This document shows, one piece after another, positions 53,401-61,287 of a stretch of DNA of 64,000 nucleotides. The notes beneath the pieces are model-generated. The model searched no databases. It saw only the letters and a program-made list of their open reading frames with translations, and had not been told where the DNA came from. A program made the position numbers and the translations under genes. The stretch is from Roseovarius sp. (GTDB taxonomy: Bacteria; Pseudomonadota; Alphaproteobacteria; Rhodobacterales; Rhodobacteraceae): assembly GCA_021775255.1 (NCBI GenBank), contig JAJFIA010000021.1:186001-250000 (forward strand). The letters are read 5' to 3'. Every line of letters starts with the position of its first letter. The stretch's first letter is position 1.

Positions 53401-54065
53401 TCAACATAGCGCCGCAGAATGGGCGACAGATACGCATCCACAACCGTTGTATCACCGCGCCCCACCATCTTGGCCAGCCGCGAAGTCTCGGCCGAAGTTG
53501 AAACCTGCGTAAATCCTGTCTCGCGTGCGATTTCGGCAACCCGGTTTTCGTGCTCGGGGTTCAGATAGGCATGTAATCCGACAATTGCCGTGGCCCGGAT
53601 ACCTTTATCAAAAGCGGCTTGAAGCTCGGCCCGGGCAGCGGCCTCATCCAGCGGGATAACAACCTTGCCATCGGCATCCAGGCGCTCATGCAGCTCGGCC
53701 ACATCCTCATAGAGCAGATCGGGCCGTTTGATTTCCAGATCAAACAACCGGGGCCGGGTTTGATACCCGATCAGCAAAAGATCGCGAAAACCCCTGGTGA
53801 TCAGCAGCAAAACCCGCTCGCCCTTGCGCTCGAGCAAAGCATTGGTAGCCACGGTTGTGCCCATCTTGACCGCCCGGATCGCGCCATCCGGGAACGCACC
53901 GGGCGCGCGCATCACCTCGCGGATGCCCTGAACGGCGGCATCACTGTAGCGTTGAGGATTTTCCGACAAAAGCTTATGAGTGTGGATAGCCCCCGTTGGA
54001 TCAAGCGCCACGATATCGGTGAATGTCCCGCCCCGGTCGATCCAGAATTCCCATTGGCCGCTCAT
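50484..54065 (-). CDS. oplaH: 5-oxoprolinase (ATP-hydrolysing), HyuA-HyuB fusion
   Basis: A 1193-residue enzyme that opens 5-oxo-L-proline to glutamate with ATP. The HyuA half has '[15 protein letters not shown]' (phosphate loop), '[15 protein letters not shown]', '[21 protein letters not shown]' and '[19 protein letters not shown]'. The HyuB half from about residue 665 has '[39 protein letters not shown]', '[13 protein letters not shown]' and the Gly-rich end '[13 protein letters not shown]'. Full length and fused as in eukaryotic OPLAH. A fragment of a similar 3' end lies at 49347-49470. It is divergent from the DUF442 gene. Confidence 0.92.
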   Translation of the reverse strand: MSGQWEFWIDRGGTFTDIVALDPTGAIHTHKLLSENPQRYSDAAVQGIREVMRAPGAFPDGAIRAVKMGTTVATNALLERKGERVLLLITRGFRDLLLIGYQTRPRLFDLEIKRPDLLYEDVAELHERLDADGKVVIPLDEAAARAELQAAFDKGIRATAIVGLHAYLNPEHENRVAEIARETGFTQVSTSAETSRLAKMVGRGDTTVVDAYLSPILRRYVDQVAGALDLGRACEQLLFMQSNGGLTEARRFQGKDAILSGPAGGIIGMVETAEAADYIKLIGFDMGGTSTDVSHYDGDYERSFETEVAGVRMRAPMMDIHTVAAGGGSICKFENGRFQVGPESAGADPGPACYRRGGPLAVTDCNVILGKLNPNHFPAVFGPDGNAPLDAAIVREKFAALAKQVAQETKETPRAPEEMAEGFLRIAVDNMANAIKKISVQRGHDVTQYTLQCFGGAGGQHACLVADALGMRRVFVHPYAGVLSAYGMGQAQLTSMKEMQLDLPLEKLNEASEQSEKLSAEAMHEVEQQGGSNVEAYHRLHLRYDGSHQTIPVAHGTRELARKDFEQAHKRRYGFISPDRAIIIEMISVEATGGSGANSTAQPATGDGRPIAQIPLYSGGEWLSVPIYARDNLDPSIPVTGPAVITEPTGTNVVEPGWTANVDPLGNLIMERHEEMVRNAAAGTEVDPVLLEVFNNLFMSVADQMGVTLANTSWSVNIKERFDFSCAIFDDQGDLVANAPHVPVHLGSMSDSVKTIMRLNPDVAPGDAYMLNSPYNGGTHLPDVTVITPVFADGSDAPVFWLGSRGHHADIGGRTPGSAPPDSSHIDEEGVLIDNVKLVDRGRLLEAEAEAVLGSCRYPCRNIQQNMADLKAQVAANETGRQELLKVVGAYGLDVVQAYMGHVQDNAEESVRRVIDRLHDGQFSYPMDIGTTIEVKVSVDHEAREAVIDFTGTSAQNKGNYNAPRSICDAVVLYVFRTMVGADIPLNQGCLKPLKIIVPEGSMLNPVYPAAVIAGNTEVSQATCNALYGALHVIAGSQATMNNFVWGTEEFQNYETIAGGTGAGPGFDGCDAVQSHMTNTRMTDPEILEKRFPVRLEEFGIRAGSGGEGHWHGGNGVIRRLRFLTPVTVTTLSSHRIVPPFGVDGGGNGAPGQNWAELPDGARREMQGNDEIDLPAGSVFGMATPGGGGWGHK

Positions 54066-54188
54066 ATCCGCCCCCTTTATTACATCAGGTTACGTTTGGC
54101 AGGGATCCCCTGATTGTCAACAATAGTGGCATTGATATCCGCCGCTAATTTGTGAATATTCCCCTGAACCCAACAGGAGCACCGATAA

Positions 54189-54614
54189 ATGGACCTGCGC
54201 AAGATTACAGACCACATATCAGTTTCGCCTCAGATTGAGCCCGACGACATCCCGGCGATTGTCAAAGGGGGCTTTCGGTCGGTCATGTGCAACCGGCCTG
54301 ATGACGAAGAACCGGGGCAGTGCTGCTATGATGATGTGGCCAAAGCCGCACGTGCAGCAGGGCTTGAGATGCATTGGCTGCCGATCGTCACAAGCGCCAT
54401 CACAGCGGAGGATATTGCGGCATTTCGCGCAGCACTTGATGAAATGCCAAAGCCAATGCTGGCCTATTGCCGCACCGGGACGCGCTGCACGATGATGTGG
54501 ACCATTGCCCGGCATGAAGAGATTGAGGCACAGGAGATTTTGGACCGCACCAGCAAGGCAGGCTATGACATGTCGGGCCTGTTGCAGCAGTTGGCGCGGC
54601 GGAGCCCGACATGA
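54189..54614 (+). CDS. DUF442/TIGR01244-family phosphatase-like protein
   Basis: A 141-residue protein with the cysteine-phosphatase fold of beta-lactamase-hydrolase-like proteins. 'LRKITDHISVSPQIEPDDIPAIVKGGFRSVMCNRPDDEE' is the family N-terminus and 'AYCRTGTRCTMMWTIAR' the active-site P-loop (CRTGTR, nucleophile Cys near residue 98). Family members have been tied to sulfide handling or phosphatase activity; neither is shown here. It overlaps the next gene by 4 bp (ATGA), an unusual partner for this family. Confidence 0.82.
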   Translation: MDLRKITDHISVSPQIEPDDIPAIVKGGFRSVMCNRPDDEEPGQCCYDDVAKAARAAGLEMHWLPIVTSAITAEDIAAFRAALDEMPKPMLAYCRTGTRCTMMWTIARHEEIEAQEILDRTSKAGYDMSGLLQQLARRSPT

Positions 54615-55345
54615 CTCGCTGGATCGCCACTGGCCGTTTGGGTTCGGAATATGCGGCTTTTGCTATGGATGACGCTCGCATCATGAGCAAGATGTGTGGC
54701 GCGGATGAGGCCGAAGCGCTGCACGGTTTGCCTGTTGATACTGACCTGATTGTCAGAATTGGTGATGGTTCGCCAAAATCTGTGCCCTGTGCCATATTGC
54801 CGGAACATGGCATGGCGCTGCCGGTCATCACGCAAGATGATCCGCCGGATATATTAGACCCTTGGATGCGCGTATGGATTGCCGGATTCCTGGCACGTCA
54901 CAAACATTGGGATGGCGTGATCTGGGCGATTGATGCGGATGTCAGTTATTGGATACATGTCAGCGCCGATGAGATTGTCAGCTTCACAAGCTTCCTCACG
55001 CCCCGGCTTGTGGCCACCTTCAAGGGTGCGGATAAGCCCGCCAAACAGGCATTAACTGATACAATGAGCCGGCCTGAGCAGTTGGCTTCACATCTGCGTC
55101 AGGCCGAGCTTAGTGGCGATTCGCGCGCCATCACAGGGCATTTGCTTGGGGCCGAGTTGGCCGCGGCCCGGCCCTATTGGCTAGGTCAGCATATGGCCCT
55201 TATCACATTAGACAAGAATGCCCCGGGCTATGCCGCCGTACTGGAAATGCAAGGCGTGCCGGGTTCCTCCAACACGTCCGCAGATGTGCTTGAGGATGGG
55301 TTGGCTGCCTTGGGCAAAGCATTGGGGTTGCACAATCAGGGGTAA
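54611..55345 (+). CDS. Divergent 2-dehydro-3-deoxygalactonokinase (DgoK)-like protein
   Basis: A 244-residue protein resembling the sugar kinase DgoK in its C-terminal two thirds: 'WIAGFLARHKHWDGVIWAIDADVSYWIHVSADEIVSFTSFLTPRLVATF' and 'ITGHLLGAELAAARPYWLGQHMALI'. The N-terminal phosphate-binding DWGTT-type motif and the GTHSKW-type active-site block of true kinases are replaced (WIATGRLGSEYAAFA; DADVSYW), so kinase activity is doubtful. It is shorter than usual DgoK (about 290-300). It is translationally coupled to the DUF442 gene. Function unresolved. Confidence 0.55.
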   Translation: MTRWIATGRLGSEYAAFAMDDARIMSKMCGADEAEALHGLPVDTDLIVRIGDGSPKSVPCAILPEHGMALPVITQDDPPDILDPWMRVWIAGFLARHKHWDGVIWAIDADVSYWIHVSADEIVSFTSFLTPRLVATFKGADKPAKQALTDTMSRPEQLASHLRQAELSGDSRAITGHLLGAELAAARPYWLGQHMALITLDKNAPGYAAVLEMQGVPGSSNTSADVLEDGLAALGKALGLHNQG

Positions 55346-55462
55346 GGCAATCGCCAAATAGGACCGAAAATGGGAGGAAATCAGGACTTGATCAAGACGG
55401 ATACTTTAAAGCTGAACCCATATTTTAGTTAATCATTATGCGTTTTTTACCCGATACTGGCC

Positions 55463-56389
55463 TCAGCCCTCGATCGGAGCACCGGAACGTGTGCGGCAAG
55501 GGCCAACAACAGCCGTTACCGCAAGGATCAAACCCGAAATTGTGGCGATCATGCCTGCCGCACTCACCGCATTGTCAAAGCCCAGCCACAAAGGCCCGTA
55601 GCCTGCTATGACATAGCCCAACACCGCCGACATTGTGGCAAATATCACGCTCCATCCGATCTGATGCTCCAGCCGGTTGGTCATCAGCCGCGCGGCGGCA
55701 GGCGGGCAGATGAACATGGCAATCACGATGATTGATCCCACCGCATCAAAGGCGGCCACTGCGGCAATGGCGGCGACAATAACCAGGGCAAGGCCGAGAA
55801 GATCGGTACGCAACCCAAGGGTCTGAGCAAAGCCCTCGTCAAAGGTCGAAAGCTTCAAGGGCCGCCAGAACACCAATGTGAACAGCACCACAAACGCCAG
55901 TGCCCCCGCCATGCGCGGCAATTCCGGCGGCAATCCGGCCAAGGCCGTGATGTCCAGTATTGCCTGCCAGCCATATCCGTCGAGCCAGATCAGGCTTTCC
56001 AGATTGCCAAAAAGCGCGTGCTCGACATCCAGATGCACGGCTGACGTATCCGACTGTTCCAACAGCAAAACCCCACCGGCAAACATCGCGGTGAATACCA
56101 CGCCCATGGCGGCCCCCGGCTCAATCCTGCCCAGACGGCGCACCAGCTCGATCAGGACAACCGCCACAAGAGCCGCCACCCCTGCGCCCAGCATCATCGG
56201 CATCGCAGTTACCGCGCCGGTAACCAGAAATGCCAGCACAATACCGGGCAAAACCACATGGCTGATGGCATCCCCGATTAGCGCCTGCTTTCTCAGCAGC
56301 AGGAAATTGCCGGGCAGGGCACAGGCGATGGCGGCGAAGGTGCCGATCACGATTGGCGTGAGTGAGAGGGTGATGAATTCCGAGCCCAT
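55463..56389 (-). CDS. sitD: Metal ABC transporter permease 2 (SitD/MntD-like)
   Basis: A 308-residue polytopic permease of the ABC-3 family for Mn/Zn/Fe. Family motifs: 'GNFLLLRKQALIGDAISHVVLPGIVLAFLVTG' at the N-terminus and 'AAFDAVGSIIVIAMFICPPAAARLMTNRL' near the end, with eight or nine hydrophobic segments. Its start overlaps the stop of permease 1 by one base (TAATG). It is the last gene of the four-gene operon, facing the DgoK-like gene. Confidence 0.9.
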   Translation of the reverse strand: MGSEFITLSLTPIVIGTFAAIACALPGNFLLLRKQALIGDAISHVVLPGIVLAFLVTGAVTAMPMMLGAGVAALVAVVLIELVRRLGRIEPGAAMGVVFTAMFAGGVLLLEQSDTSAVHLDVEHALFGNLESLIWLDGYGWQAILDITALAGLPPELPRMAGALAFVVLFTLVFWRPLKLSTFDEGFAQTLGLRTDLLGLALVIVAAIAAVAAFDAVGSIIVIAMFICPPAAARLMTNRLEHQIGWSVIFATMSAVLGYVIAGYGPLWLGFDNAVSAAGMIATISGLILAVTAVVGPCRTRSGAPIEG

Positions 56390-57588
56390 TATATCACGAC
56401 CTTTGGGCTTAGGCTGCTGTCAAGTTCTGCAAGCTGATCTTCGGTCAGCACGGATTCAAGCGGGGTCAGCCCATCGTAACGCGCGGCGGCAGCCTCATGG
56501 CGGGCATTGCTGCGCAATATCTGCCAGCGGCGTTCATCCAAAAGCGCCTTGGCTGCTTGAGCACGACCTGTATCCGTGGCCACACCGTCACGGCGCACAA
56601 ACCCGGCGCGACGCATCAGCCGCAAAGTGAGGCGTTCATAAATCGGCTGTCCGGTGGCCAGCGCCAGAAGCCCCTGACGAATATGTACACGCCGCTGAAA
56701 CCGGAAGTGGCGCAGAATGACCGCCAAAATGCCGCGCCCCGGTGCTGCGAGAAGCGAAATGGTAAACAGCGCAAAGGCAATCAATACAATGATTGGCCCG
56801 GTTGGCAGGGCCGGGGCCGTGGCCGATATTGCGGCACCGGCATAGCCCGAGAGGCCGCCAAATGCGCCCGCAATCAGCACCACATGCCCAACCCGGTTGG
56901 ACCAGAAACGCGCAGCAACGGCGGGAATGATCAAAAGCGCCACAATCAGGATGAGGCCCACAATTTTAAGGCCGACCACCGTAATGGCCAGCGCCAGCCC
57001 CATCATTGCCAGCTCGATCCGGGGCACATTCATGCCAGCACCGGCTGCAAATTCCCGGTCGAACGCCACCAGCGACATCGGCCGCCGCAGGATCAAAGTC
57101 AGGGCCAGAACCAGGGCCCCGCCAATGGAAATCACCAGCGCATCATTCCACAGCATGCCTGCGGTCGAGCCCAGAAGAAAACTTTCCAGCCCGGCCTGCC
57201 GGCCCGAGCTCATGGTTTGAATGACGGTTAACAAAACGATGCCAAAGCCGAAAAATACCGAAAGCACCGCGCCGATGGCCGCGTCTTCGGCCAATCGCGT
57301 GTGGCGGGTGATCCAACTGACAAAAAGCAGACCGATGCCTGCGGATATGGCCGAGCCCAAAAGCAAGCCCGGCAACGCCCTGCCATCGCCACCCAGAGCG
57401 ACCATCACCATGAAGGCAAGGCCCACGCCGGGCAGGGTTGAATGGCTGATGGCATCGCTGACCAATGCCCGCTTGCCCAGAAACAAAAATGTTCCGGTGG
57501 CCCCGGCGGCGATGCCCAACAGGCAGGAGCCGATGGTCACGAGTGTGGCGTTATAGCCAAGCTGAAGCACCAGCGCCTGCCAAAGCAT
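56389..57588 (-). CDS. sitC: Metal ABC transporter permease 1 with C-terminal extension (SitC/MntC-like)
   Basis: A 399-residue permease. The ABC-3 core occupies about residues 1-285 ('GTFLFLGKRALVSDAISHSTLPGVGLAFM', 'VGLKIVGLILIVALLIIPAVAARFWSNRV'). A hydrophilic tail of roughly 110 residues follows (FRFQRRVHIRQGLLALATG ... ERLTLRLMRRAGFVRRDGVATDTGRAQAAKALLDERRW) that resembles a winged-helix or iron-dependent-repressor fold and should be cytoplasmic. Normal permeases are about 280-300 residues. A 102-bp palindrome-bearing gap separates it from the ATPase gene. Confidence 0.88.
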   Translation of the reverse strand: MLWQALVLQLGYNATLVTIGSCLLGIAAGATGTFLFLGKRALVSDAISHSTLPGVGLAFMVMVALGGDGRALPGLLLGSAISAGIGLLFVSWITRHTRLAEDAAIGAVLSVFFGFGIVLLTVIQTMSSGRQAGLESFLLGSTAGMLWNDALVISIGGALVLALTLILRRPMSLVAFDREFAAGAGMNVPRIELAMMGLALAITVVGLKIVGLILIVALLIIPAVAARFWSNRVGHVVLIAGAFGGLSGYAGAAISATAPALPTGPIIVLIAFALFTISLLAAPGRGILAVILRHFRFQRRVHIRQGLLALATGQPIYERLTLRLMRRAGFVRRDGVATDTGRAQAAKALLDERRWQILRSNARHEAAAARYDGLTPLESVLTEDQLAELDSSLSPKVVI

Positions 57589-57601
57589 GGTTGATCACAT
57601 C

Positions 57602-57662
57602 GTCCCGGACTTGATCCGGGACCTCCCGGTGAGGCTGGAGGCCCCGGCGCTGCGGCCGGGGC
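57602..57662. repeat. Palindromic repeat between sitB and sitC
   Basis: Two GC-rich inverted repeats: GTCCCGGA (57602-57609) with TCCGGGAC (57615-57622), loop CTTGA; and GCCCCGGC (57641-57648) with GCCGGGGC (57655-57662). The first resembles a short repeat seen widely between alphaproteobacterial genes. As there is no T-run it should not end the transcript, but it might protect or process the operon message. Confidence 0.6.
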
Positions 57663-57690
57663 GTGGGCGGGGTGTGCTGCGCGGCATGTT

Positions 57691-58485
57691 CTAGCCTGTC
57701 ATGGCGATCTGTGCCGTTGCAAGGCGGCCGCCGTAAGCCTCCTGCAATGCGGCGGGCGTGAAGGCTTCTTCAACCGTGCCCTCGGCAACGCGGGTTGTGT
57801 TTATGATGAACACCCGGTCAAAATAATCCGGCACGGTGGCCAGATCGTGATGCACCGCAACCACGGTTTTGCCCTGAGCATTCAGCTCTTTCAGCACCGC
57901 GATGATGGCTTTCTCCGTGGCCGCATCAACCCCGGCAAATGGCTCGTCCAGCAGGTAGAGATCAGCAGTTTGCGCCAGCGCCCGGGCAAGGAAAACACGC
58001 TGTTGCTGCCCGCCGGAAAGCTGGCCGATCTGGCGGTTGGCAAAACCCTCCATGCCAACCCGGGCAAGACAGGAAATTGCGGCCTCAATATGCAGGGGCC
58101 TGACCCGTTTCAGCAGGCCAAGCTGGCGGTAAAGCCCCATCAGAACCACGTCAAGAACACGGGTCGGAAAATCCCAGTCAACGCTGGCGCGCTGTGGCAC
58201 ATAGGCGATGCGGTGGCGTTGCTTCGCCAGAGGTTGCCCATAGGATGTAACCCGGCCCGACAACGGCTTGATGATCCCAAGCGCCGCCTTCAGCAATGTG
58301 GATTTCCCGGCCCCGTTCGGGCCGATGATGGCGGTCATTGCGCCGGGCTCAAACGTGGCATCAACCGAGAAAACCGCAGGCTTTTGCCCATAAGATACGG
58401 TCAGGCCCCGGATCGCCAAAGGGCTGTGCGCGGTGTTGTTATCTGCCTGCCGATCTCCGTTTTTGGTGGCGAGTTCGAGTTGCAT
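57691..58485 (-). CDS. sitB: Metal ABC transporter ATPase (SitB/MntB-like)
   Basis: A 264-residue ATPase. Walker A 'IIGPNGAGKSTLLKAAL', signature 'LSGGQQQRVFLARAL', Walker B 'LYLLDEPFAGVD' and the His switch in 'VVAVHHDLATV' are intact. 'YVPQRASVDWDFPTRVLDVVLMG' is a region typical of the manganese/zinc subfamily. It follows the substrate-binding gene by 11 bp. Confidence 0.93.
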   Translation of the reverse strand: MQLELATKNGDRQADNNTAHSPLAIRGLTVSYGQKPAVFSVDATFEPGAMTAIIGPNGAGKSTLLKAALGIIKPLSGRVTSYGQPLAKQRHRIAYVPQRASVDWDFPTRVLDVVLMGLYRQLGLLKRVRPLHIEAAISCLARVGMEGFANRQIGQLSGGQQQRVFLARALAQTADLYLLDEPFAGVDAATEKAIIAVLKELNAQGKTVVAVHHDLATVPDYFDRVFIINTTRVAEGTVEEAFTPAALQEAYGGRLATAQIAMTG

Positions 58486-58496
58486 ATCCGTCTCCT

Positions 58497-59462
58497 TCAG
58501 CTTCCGGCCATCAGTTTGCCATCCATGCCGCGATCAGGCACATCGCCACCAAGGGCGCGGGCAATGGTGGTGATATTATGGTCAAGCATGCCGATGTAAG
58601 TACCCTCATAACTGCCTTCGGGCCCCATGGCATCCGAGTATAGCTCGCCGCCGATGGTCATCTCATGGCCCTGCGCAGTGGCCCCTTCGATCAGGGCGCG
58701 AATGTTGCGATCAGACACCGAGCTTTCAATGAAAACCGAGCGGATATTACGCTCGGTGAGCAAATTCACCAGCCCGCTGATCCGGTTCAGCCCGGCCTCG
58801 GATTCTGTTGAAATGCCCTGAATGCCGATTACCTCAACATCATAGGCCCGGCCAAAATAACCAAAGGCATCATGGGCGGTAAGAAGAACCCGTTCCGCTT
58901 GCGGGATGGTGGCCATTTTCGCCCGGGCATAGGCATCAAGCCGGTGAATATCAGCCAGATGCGCCTTTGCATTGGCGGCAAAAATGCTGGCGCGATCCGG
59001 GGCAGCATCGCCGAGCGCCTGGGCCACAGCCCTTACCACATAAACCCAAAGGGCGGGGGCCATCCAGACATGCGGATCATAGCGGCCCTCATATTCGGCA
59101 TGGCTTATCAGTTTATCACCCGGCACAGCCTCGCCAACAGCCACAACCTCGTTGCGCTGCGCCAGCTTGAGCAGGAATTCCTCCATCTGGGCTTCAAGAT
59201 AAAGCCCGTGCCAAAGGACCAGATCAGCACGGGTAAGCGCCACGATGTCACTGCGGGTCTGGCGGTAGGAATGCGGATCAACGCCTACGCCCATCAGCGC
59301 CTTTACATTAACCAGATCCCCACCGATCTGGCGCGCAGCATCGGCAATCATTGACGTGGTTGCAACAATGTTGAGCTGGCCTGTGTCCGCACGCAATGGC
59401 GTAGCAGCCAAAGCTGTTGTCGCACTCAATAGCCCAAGGAAGGCGCGCCGATCAAATTGCAT
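58497..59462 (-). CDS. sitA: Metal ABC transporter substrate-binding protein (SitA/MntA-like)
   Basis: A 321-residue periplasmic cluster A-I protein. The N-terminus (MQFDRRAFLGLLSATTALAATPLRA) looks like a Tat-type signal with RRAFLG. Metal ligands can be followed: 'GVGVDPHSYRQTRSD' (His), 'RYDPHVWMAPALW' (His), 'FIESSVSDRNI' (Glu) and 'LYSDAMGPEGSYEGTYIGMLDHN' (Asp). The Glu/Asp pair with 'YIGMLDHN' favours manganese or iron rather than zinc. First gene of the operon, with Fur/Mur-like boxes upstream. Confidence 0.92.
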   Translation of the reverse strand: MQFDRRAFLGLLSATTALAATPLRADTGQLNIVATTSMIADAARQIGGDLVNVKALMGVGVDPHSYRQTRSDIVALTRADLVLWHGLYLEAQMEEFLLKLAQRNEVVAVGEAVPGDKLISHAEYEGRYDPHVWMAPALWVYVVRAVAQALGDAAPDRASIFAANAKAHLADIHRLDAYARAKMATIPQAERVLLTAHDAFGYFGRAYDVEVIGIQGISTESEAGLNRISGLVNLLTERNIRSVFIESSVSDRNIRALIEGATAQGHEMTIGGELYSDAMGPEGSYEGTYIGMLDHNITTIARALGGDVPDRGMDGKLMAGS

Positions 59463-59493
59463 GACAATCCCGAATCAAGGAAATTCTGGCTTG

Positions 59494-59522
59494 AATATGA
59501 GAGTTGTTCGCAACTAAGTCAA
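59494..59522 (-). promoter_or_regulatory. Promoter of the metal ABC operon with a Fur/Mur-like box in its spacer
   Basis: On the minus strand -35 TTGACT (59517-59522) and -10 CATATT (59494-59499) are 17 bp apart. GAGAGTTGTTCGCAA (plus strand, 59499-59513) fills the spacer, so a bound repressor would exclude polymerase. The box matches the one at 59530-59544 in 13 of 15 bases. Confidence 0.6.
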
Positions 59523-59527
59523 TGCAT

Positions 59528-59544
59528 TTGAGAATTATTCGCAA
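59528..59544. promoter_or_regulatory. Second Fur/Mur-like box
   Basis: TTGAGAAT-T-ATTCGCAA is a near-perfect dyad (7 of 8 positions) just upstream of the -35. It shares GAGAnTTnTTCGCAA with the box inside the promoter, 31 bp away (about three helical turns). Probably bound by the manganese-sensing Fur homologue Mur; inferred from form and from the adjacent transport genes. Confidence 0.55.
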
Positions 59545-59610
59545 GTTGAGGCATTTGCCGCAAATGAGGGTCTGATCCGTTGCAGCAGATTGTCTAACCT
59601 ATTATTATCA

Positions 59611-60117
59611 TTAAATATCCTGACGGGCAATATCGGTGATCAACACATTGGTGACGGCGGAACCAATGACAGATATTGCAACTTCCCGAAGCGAGGCGCG
59701 CAGAACATCCATATTTCTGGTATTGGTGAATTCACCCTGAAAACCACCCATATTAGCGTGATCAAACAGCACCTGCAAAAACGCATCACGCAATTTGGGC
59801 TCGCGTTGATATATCGTTTCCGTATGCCCCGGTTCAATCTCGATGCTGAGCGACATAACAACCAGAGAATTCACCTTCTGATTGCCAACCACTGGGATCA
59901 CGAACTGGTTGTTAAGTTTGACATATTCCTGCGCGTGTTCCGGATTTGCGCCACCCTCTTCATGTGTTGTATCTGGCTTGGCCTCAGCGTGATCTGCCTG
60001 AGGGCACTCGGCCTGTGCCGCCATTTCTTCGGGGCCCGGTTTCAATGCCAGACCAGCGCCAACGCCCCCGCCGACACCAATCAGTGCCAGCAGGATTGGG
60101 AACAGTTTCCTGATCAT
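59611..60117 (-). CDS. fliL: FliL, flagellar basal-body-associated protein
   Basis: A 168-residue FliL, which links stators to the rotor and is needed for swimming in Rhodobacter. One N-terminal membrane segment (LFPILLALIGVGGGVGAGLAL) precedes the conserved periplasmic part 'YVKLNNQFVIPVVGNQKVNSLVVMSLSIEI' and 'ELRDAFLQVLFDH'-like 'PKLRDAFLQVLFDHANMGGF'. It ends the flagellar transcript in this window, 10 bp after flgH. Confidence 0.9.
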   Translation of the reverse strand: MIRKLFPILLALIGVGGGVGAGLALKPGPEEMAAQAECPQADHAEAKPDTTHEEGGANPEHAQEYVKLNNQFVIPVVGNQKVNSLVVMSLSIEIEPGHTETIYQREPKLRDAFLQVLFDHANMGGFQGEFTNTRNMDVLRASLREVAISVIGSAVTNVLITDIARQDI

Positions 60118-60127
60118 TCAAGGCCTC

Positions 60128-60862
60128 CTAAAATGGCAATACTGCATCCAGCACCTGCTGACCGATGCGGGGCTGCTGAACATCCGTGATCTGGCCACGG
60201 CCGCCATATGACACCCGCGCTGCGGCGATTTTATCGTAGGTGATCTCATTTCGGCGTGAAATATCCTGAGGCCGGACAAATCCTGAAACAAGCAATTCAC
60301 GCAACTCGAAATTAACCCGAACTTCCTGCGAGCCCTGAATTTCCAGCACCCCGTTGGGCATTACCTGCATTACCGTTGCCGCCACCCTTAAAGTCAGCTC
60401 TTCCTTACGGTTGACCGATCCGGTGCCGCCCGATTGCCCGGTTGAATTCAATGATACGGCATTATCCAGCGAAGCCCCGTCCGGCAATGAGTTATTGATG
60501 CGTTGCGGCAGACCGAAAAGATGCGGTATGCCCAATGATTCCGATCCGCTGCGTGAGCGATCGGTCGAATTTGTGATCTTGGCCTCTTCGTCGATTTCAA
60601 TCACCACTGTCATGATGTCACCGCGCTGCATGGCACGCCGATCCCCCAGCAAGGATGTGTTGCCAGCACTCCAAAGTGACGCACGATCAACCGGTCGTGT
60701 GGAATCAGCCGTGAGTGGCAGTCCAAGGTTCATCATCGCCTCATGCTCGGTTGAATCATCAATCGGGGTAAAGCTTGGCGGCTTGCCAAGATGGTCCAGT
60801 TTTGAGCACCCGGCGGTGCTTGCCAATATGCCCAGACAGATCGCTACATGTAATTTGTTCAT
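60128..60862 (-). CDS. flgH: FlgH, flagellar L-ring lipoprotein
   Basis: A 244-residue outer-membrane lipoprotein forming the L-ring. Signal with lipobox (CLGILASTAGC, Cys19). Family blocks: 'SLWSAGNTSLLGDRRAMQRGDIMTVVIEIDEEAKITNSTDRSRSGSESLG', 'GTGSVNRKEELTLRVAATVMQVMPNGVLEIQGSQEVRVNFELRELLVSGFVRPQDI' and final 'SYGGRGQITDVQQPRIGQQVLDAVLPF'. AGGAAAGAG precedes the ATG. It lies 8 bp after flgA. Confidence 0.96.
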   Translation of the reverse strand: MNKLHVAICLGILASTAGCSKLDHLGKPPSFTPIDDSTEHEAMMNLGLPLTADSTRPVDRASLWSAGNTSLLGDRRAMQRGDIMTVVIEIDEEAKITNSTDRSRSGSESLGIPHLFGLPQRINNSLPDGASLDNAVSLNSTGQSGGTGSVNRKEELTLRVAATVMQVMPNGVLEIQGSQEVRVNFELRELLVSGFVRPQDISRRNEITYDKIAAARVSYGGRGQITDVQQPRIGQQVLDAVLPF

Positions 60863-60870
60863 ACTCTTTC

Positions 60871-61287
60871 CTACTGTGATATCCTGATCCGGCCATCCGG
60901 CAAGACCTGGCCCATGATTGTGGCCCGCGATGACATGTTCATGACCCGCACATATTCCCCCGGGCCCGCGCGGGCGAGCGATCTGCCCTCGGCAGAAATC
61001 CGCAATCCGTTCACCTCATAGACCAGCGGTACAATCTGATTGCGCTCAACCAATGCGGGCGGCCCGACATCTGTGAGCGAGATCGGCCGTCCGGCATAAA
61101 GCGATACCCGCGCCTCTTTGCCGATAAGCTGTTCGGCCATCACGCCGCCTTCTATATCGTTGCGCTTGATCGCCAGATCCTGCCCGGTGAGGATGGTCTG
61201 CGCCCGGATGGTGCGGGCGGCAACAATGGTATCGGCCTGCACCGGATGCGTGAGCAACAAAAGGGTTATGAAAACAATCTGTCGCAT
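60871..61287 (-). CDS. flgA: FlgA, P-ring assembly chaperone
   Basis: A 138-residue exported chaperone for P-ring formation, the short form common in Rhodobacterales. Signal peptide MRQIVFITLLLLTHPVQA, then an SAF-type domain: 'TIVAARTIRAQTILTGQDLAIKRNDIEGGVMAEQLIGKEARVSLYAGRPISLTDVGPPALVERNQIVPLVYEVNGLRISAEGRSLARAGPGEYVRVMNMSSR'. It overlaps the flgG stop by one base. Confidence 0.93.
   Translation of the reverse strand: MRQIVFITLLLLTHPVQADTIVAARTIRAQTILTGQDLAIKRNDIEGGVMAEQLIGKEARVSLYAGRPISLTDVGPPALVERNQIVPLVYEVNGLRISAEGRSLARAGPGEYVRVMNMSSRATIMGQVLPDGRIRISQ

Noticed and set aside
51591-53501. Two long plus-strand frames inside the 5-oxoprolinase gene
   Set aside because: Both are mirror frames of a full-length conserved enzyme; GC-rich codon use creates them.
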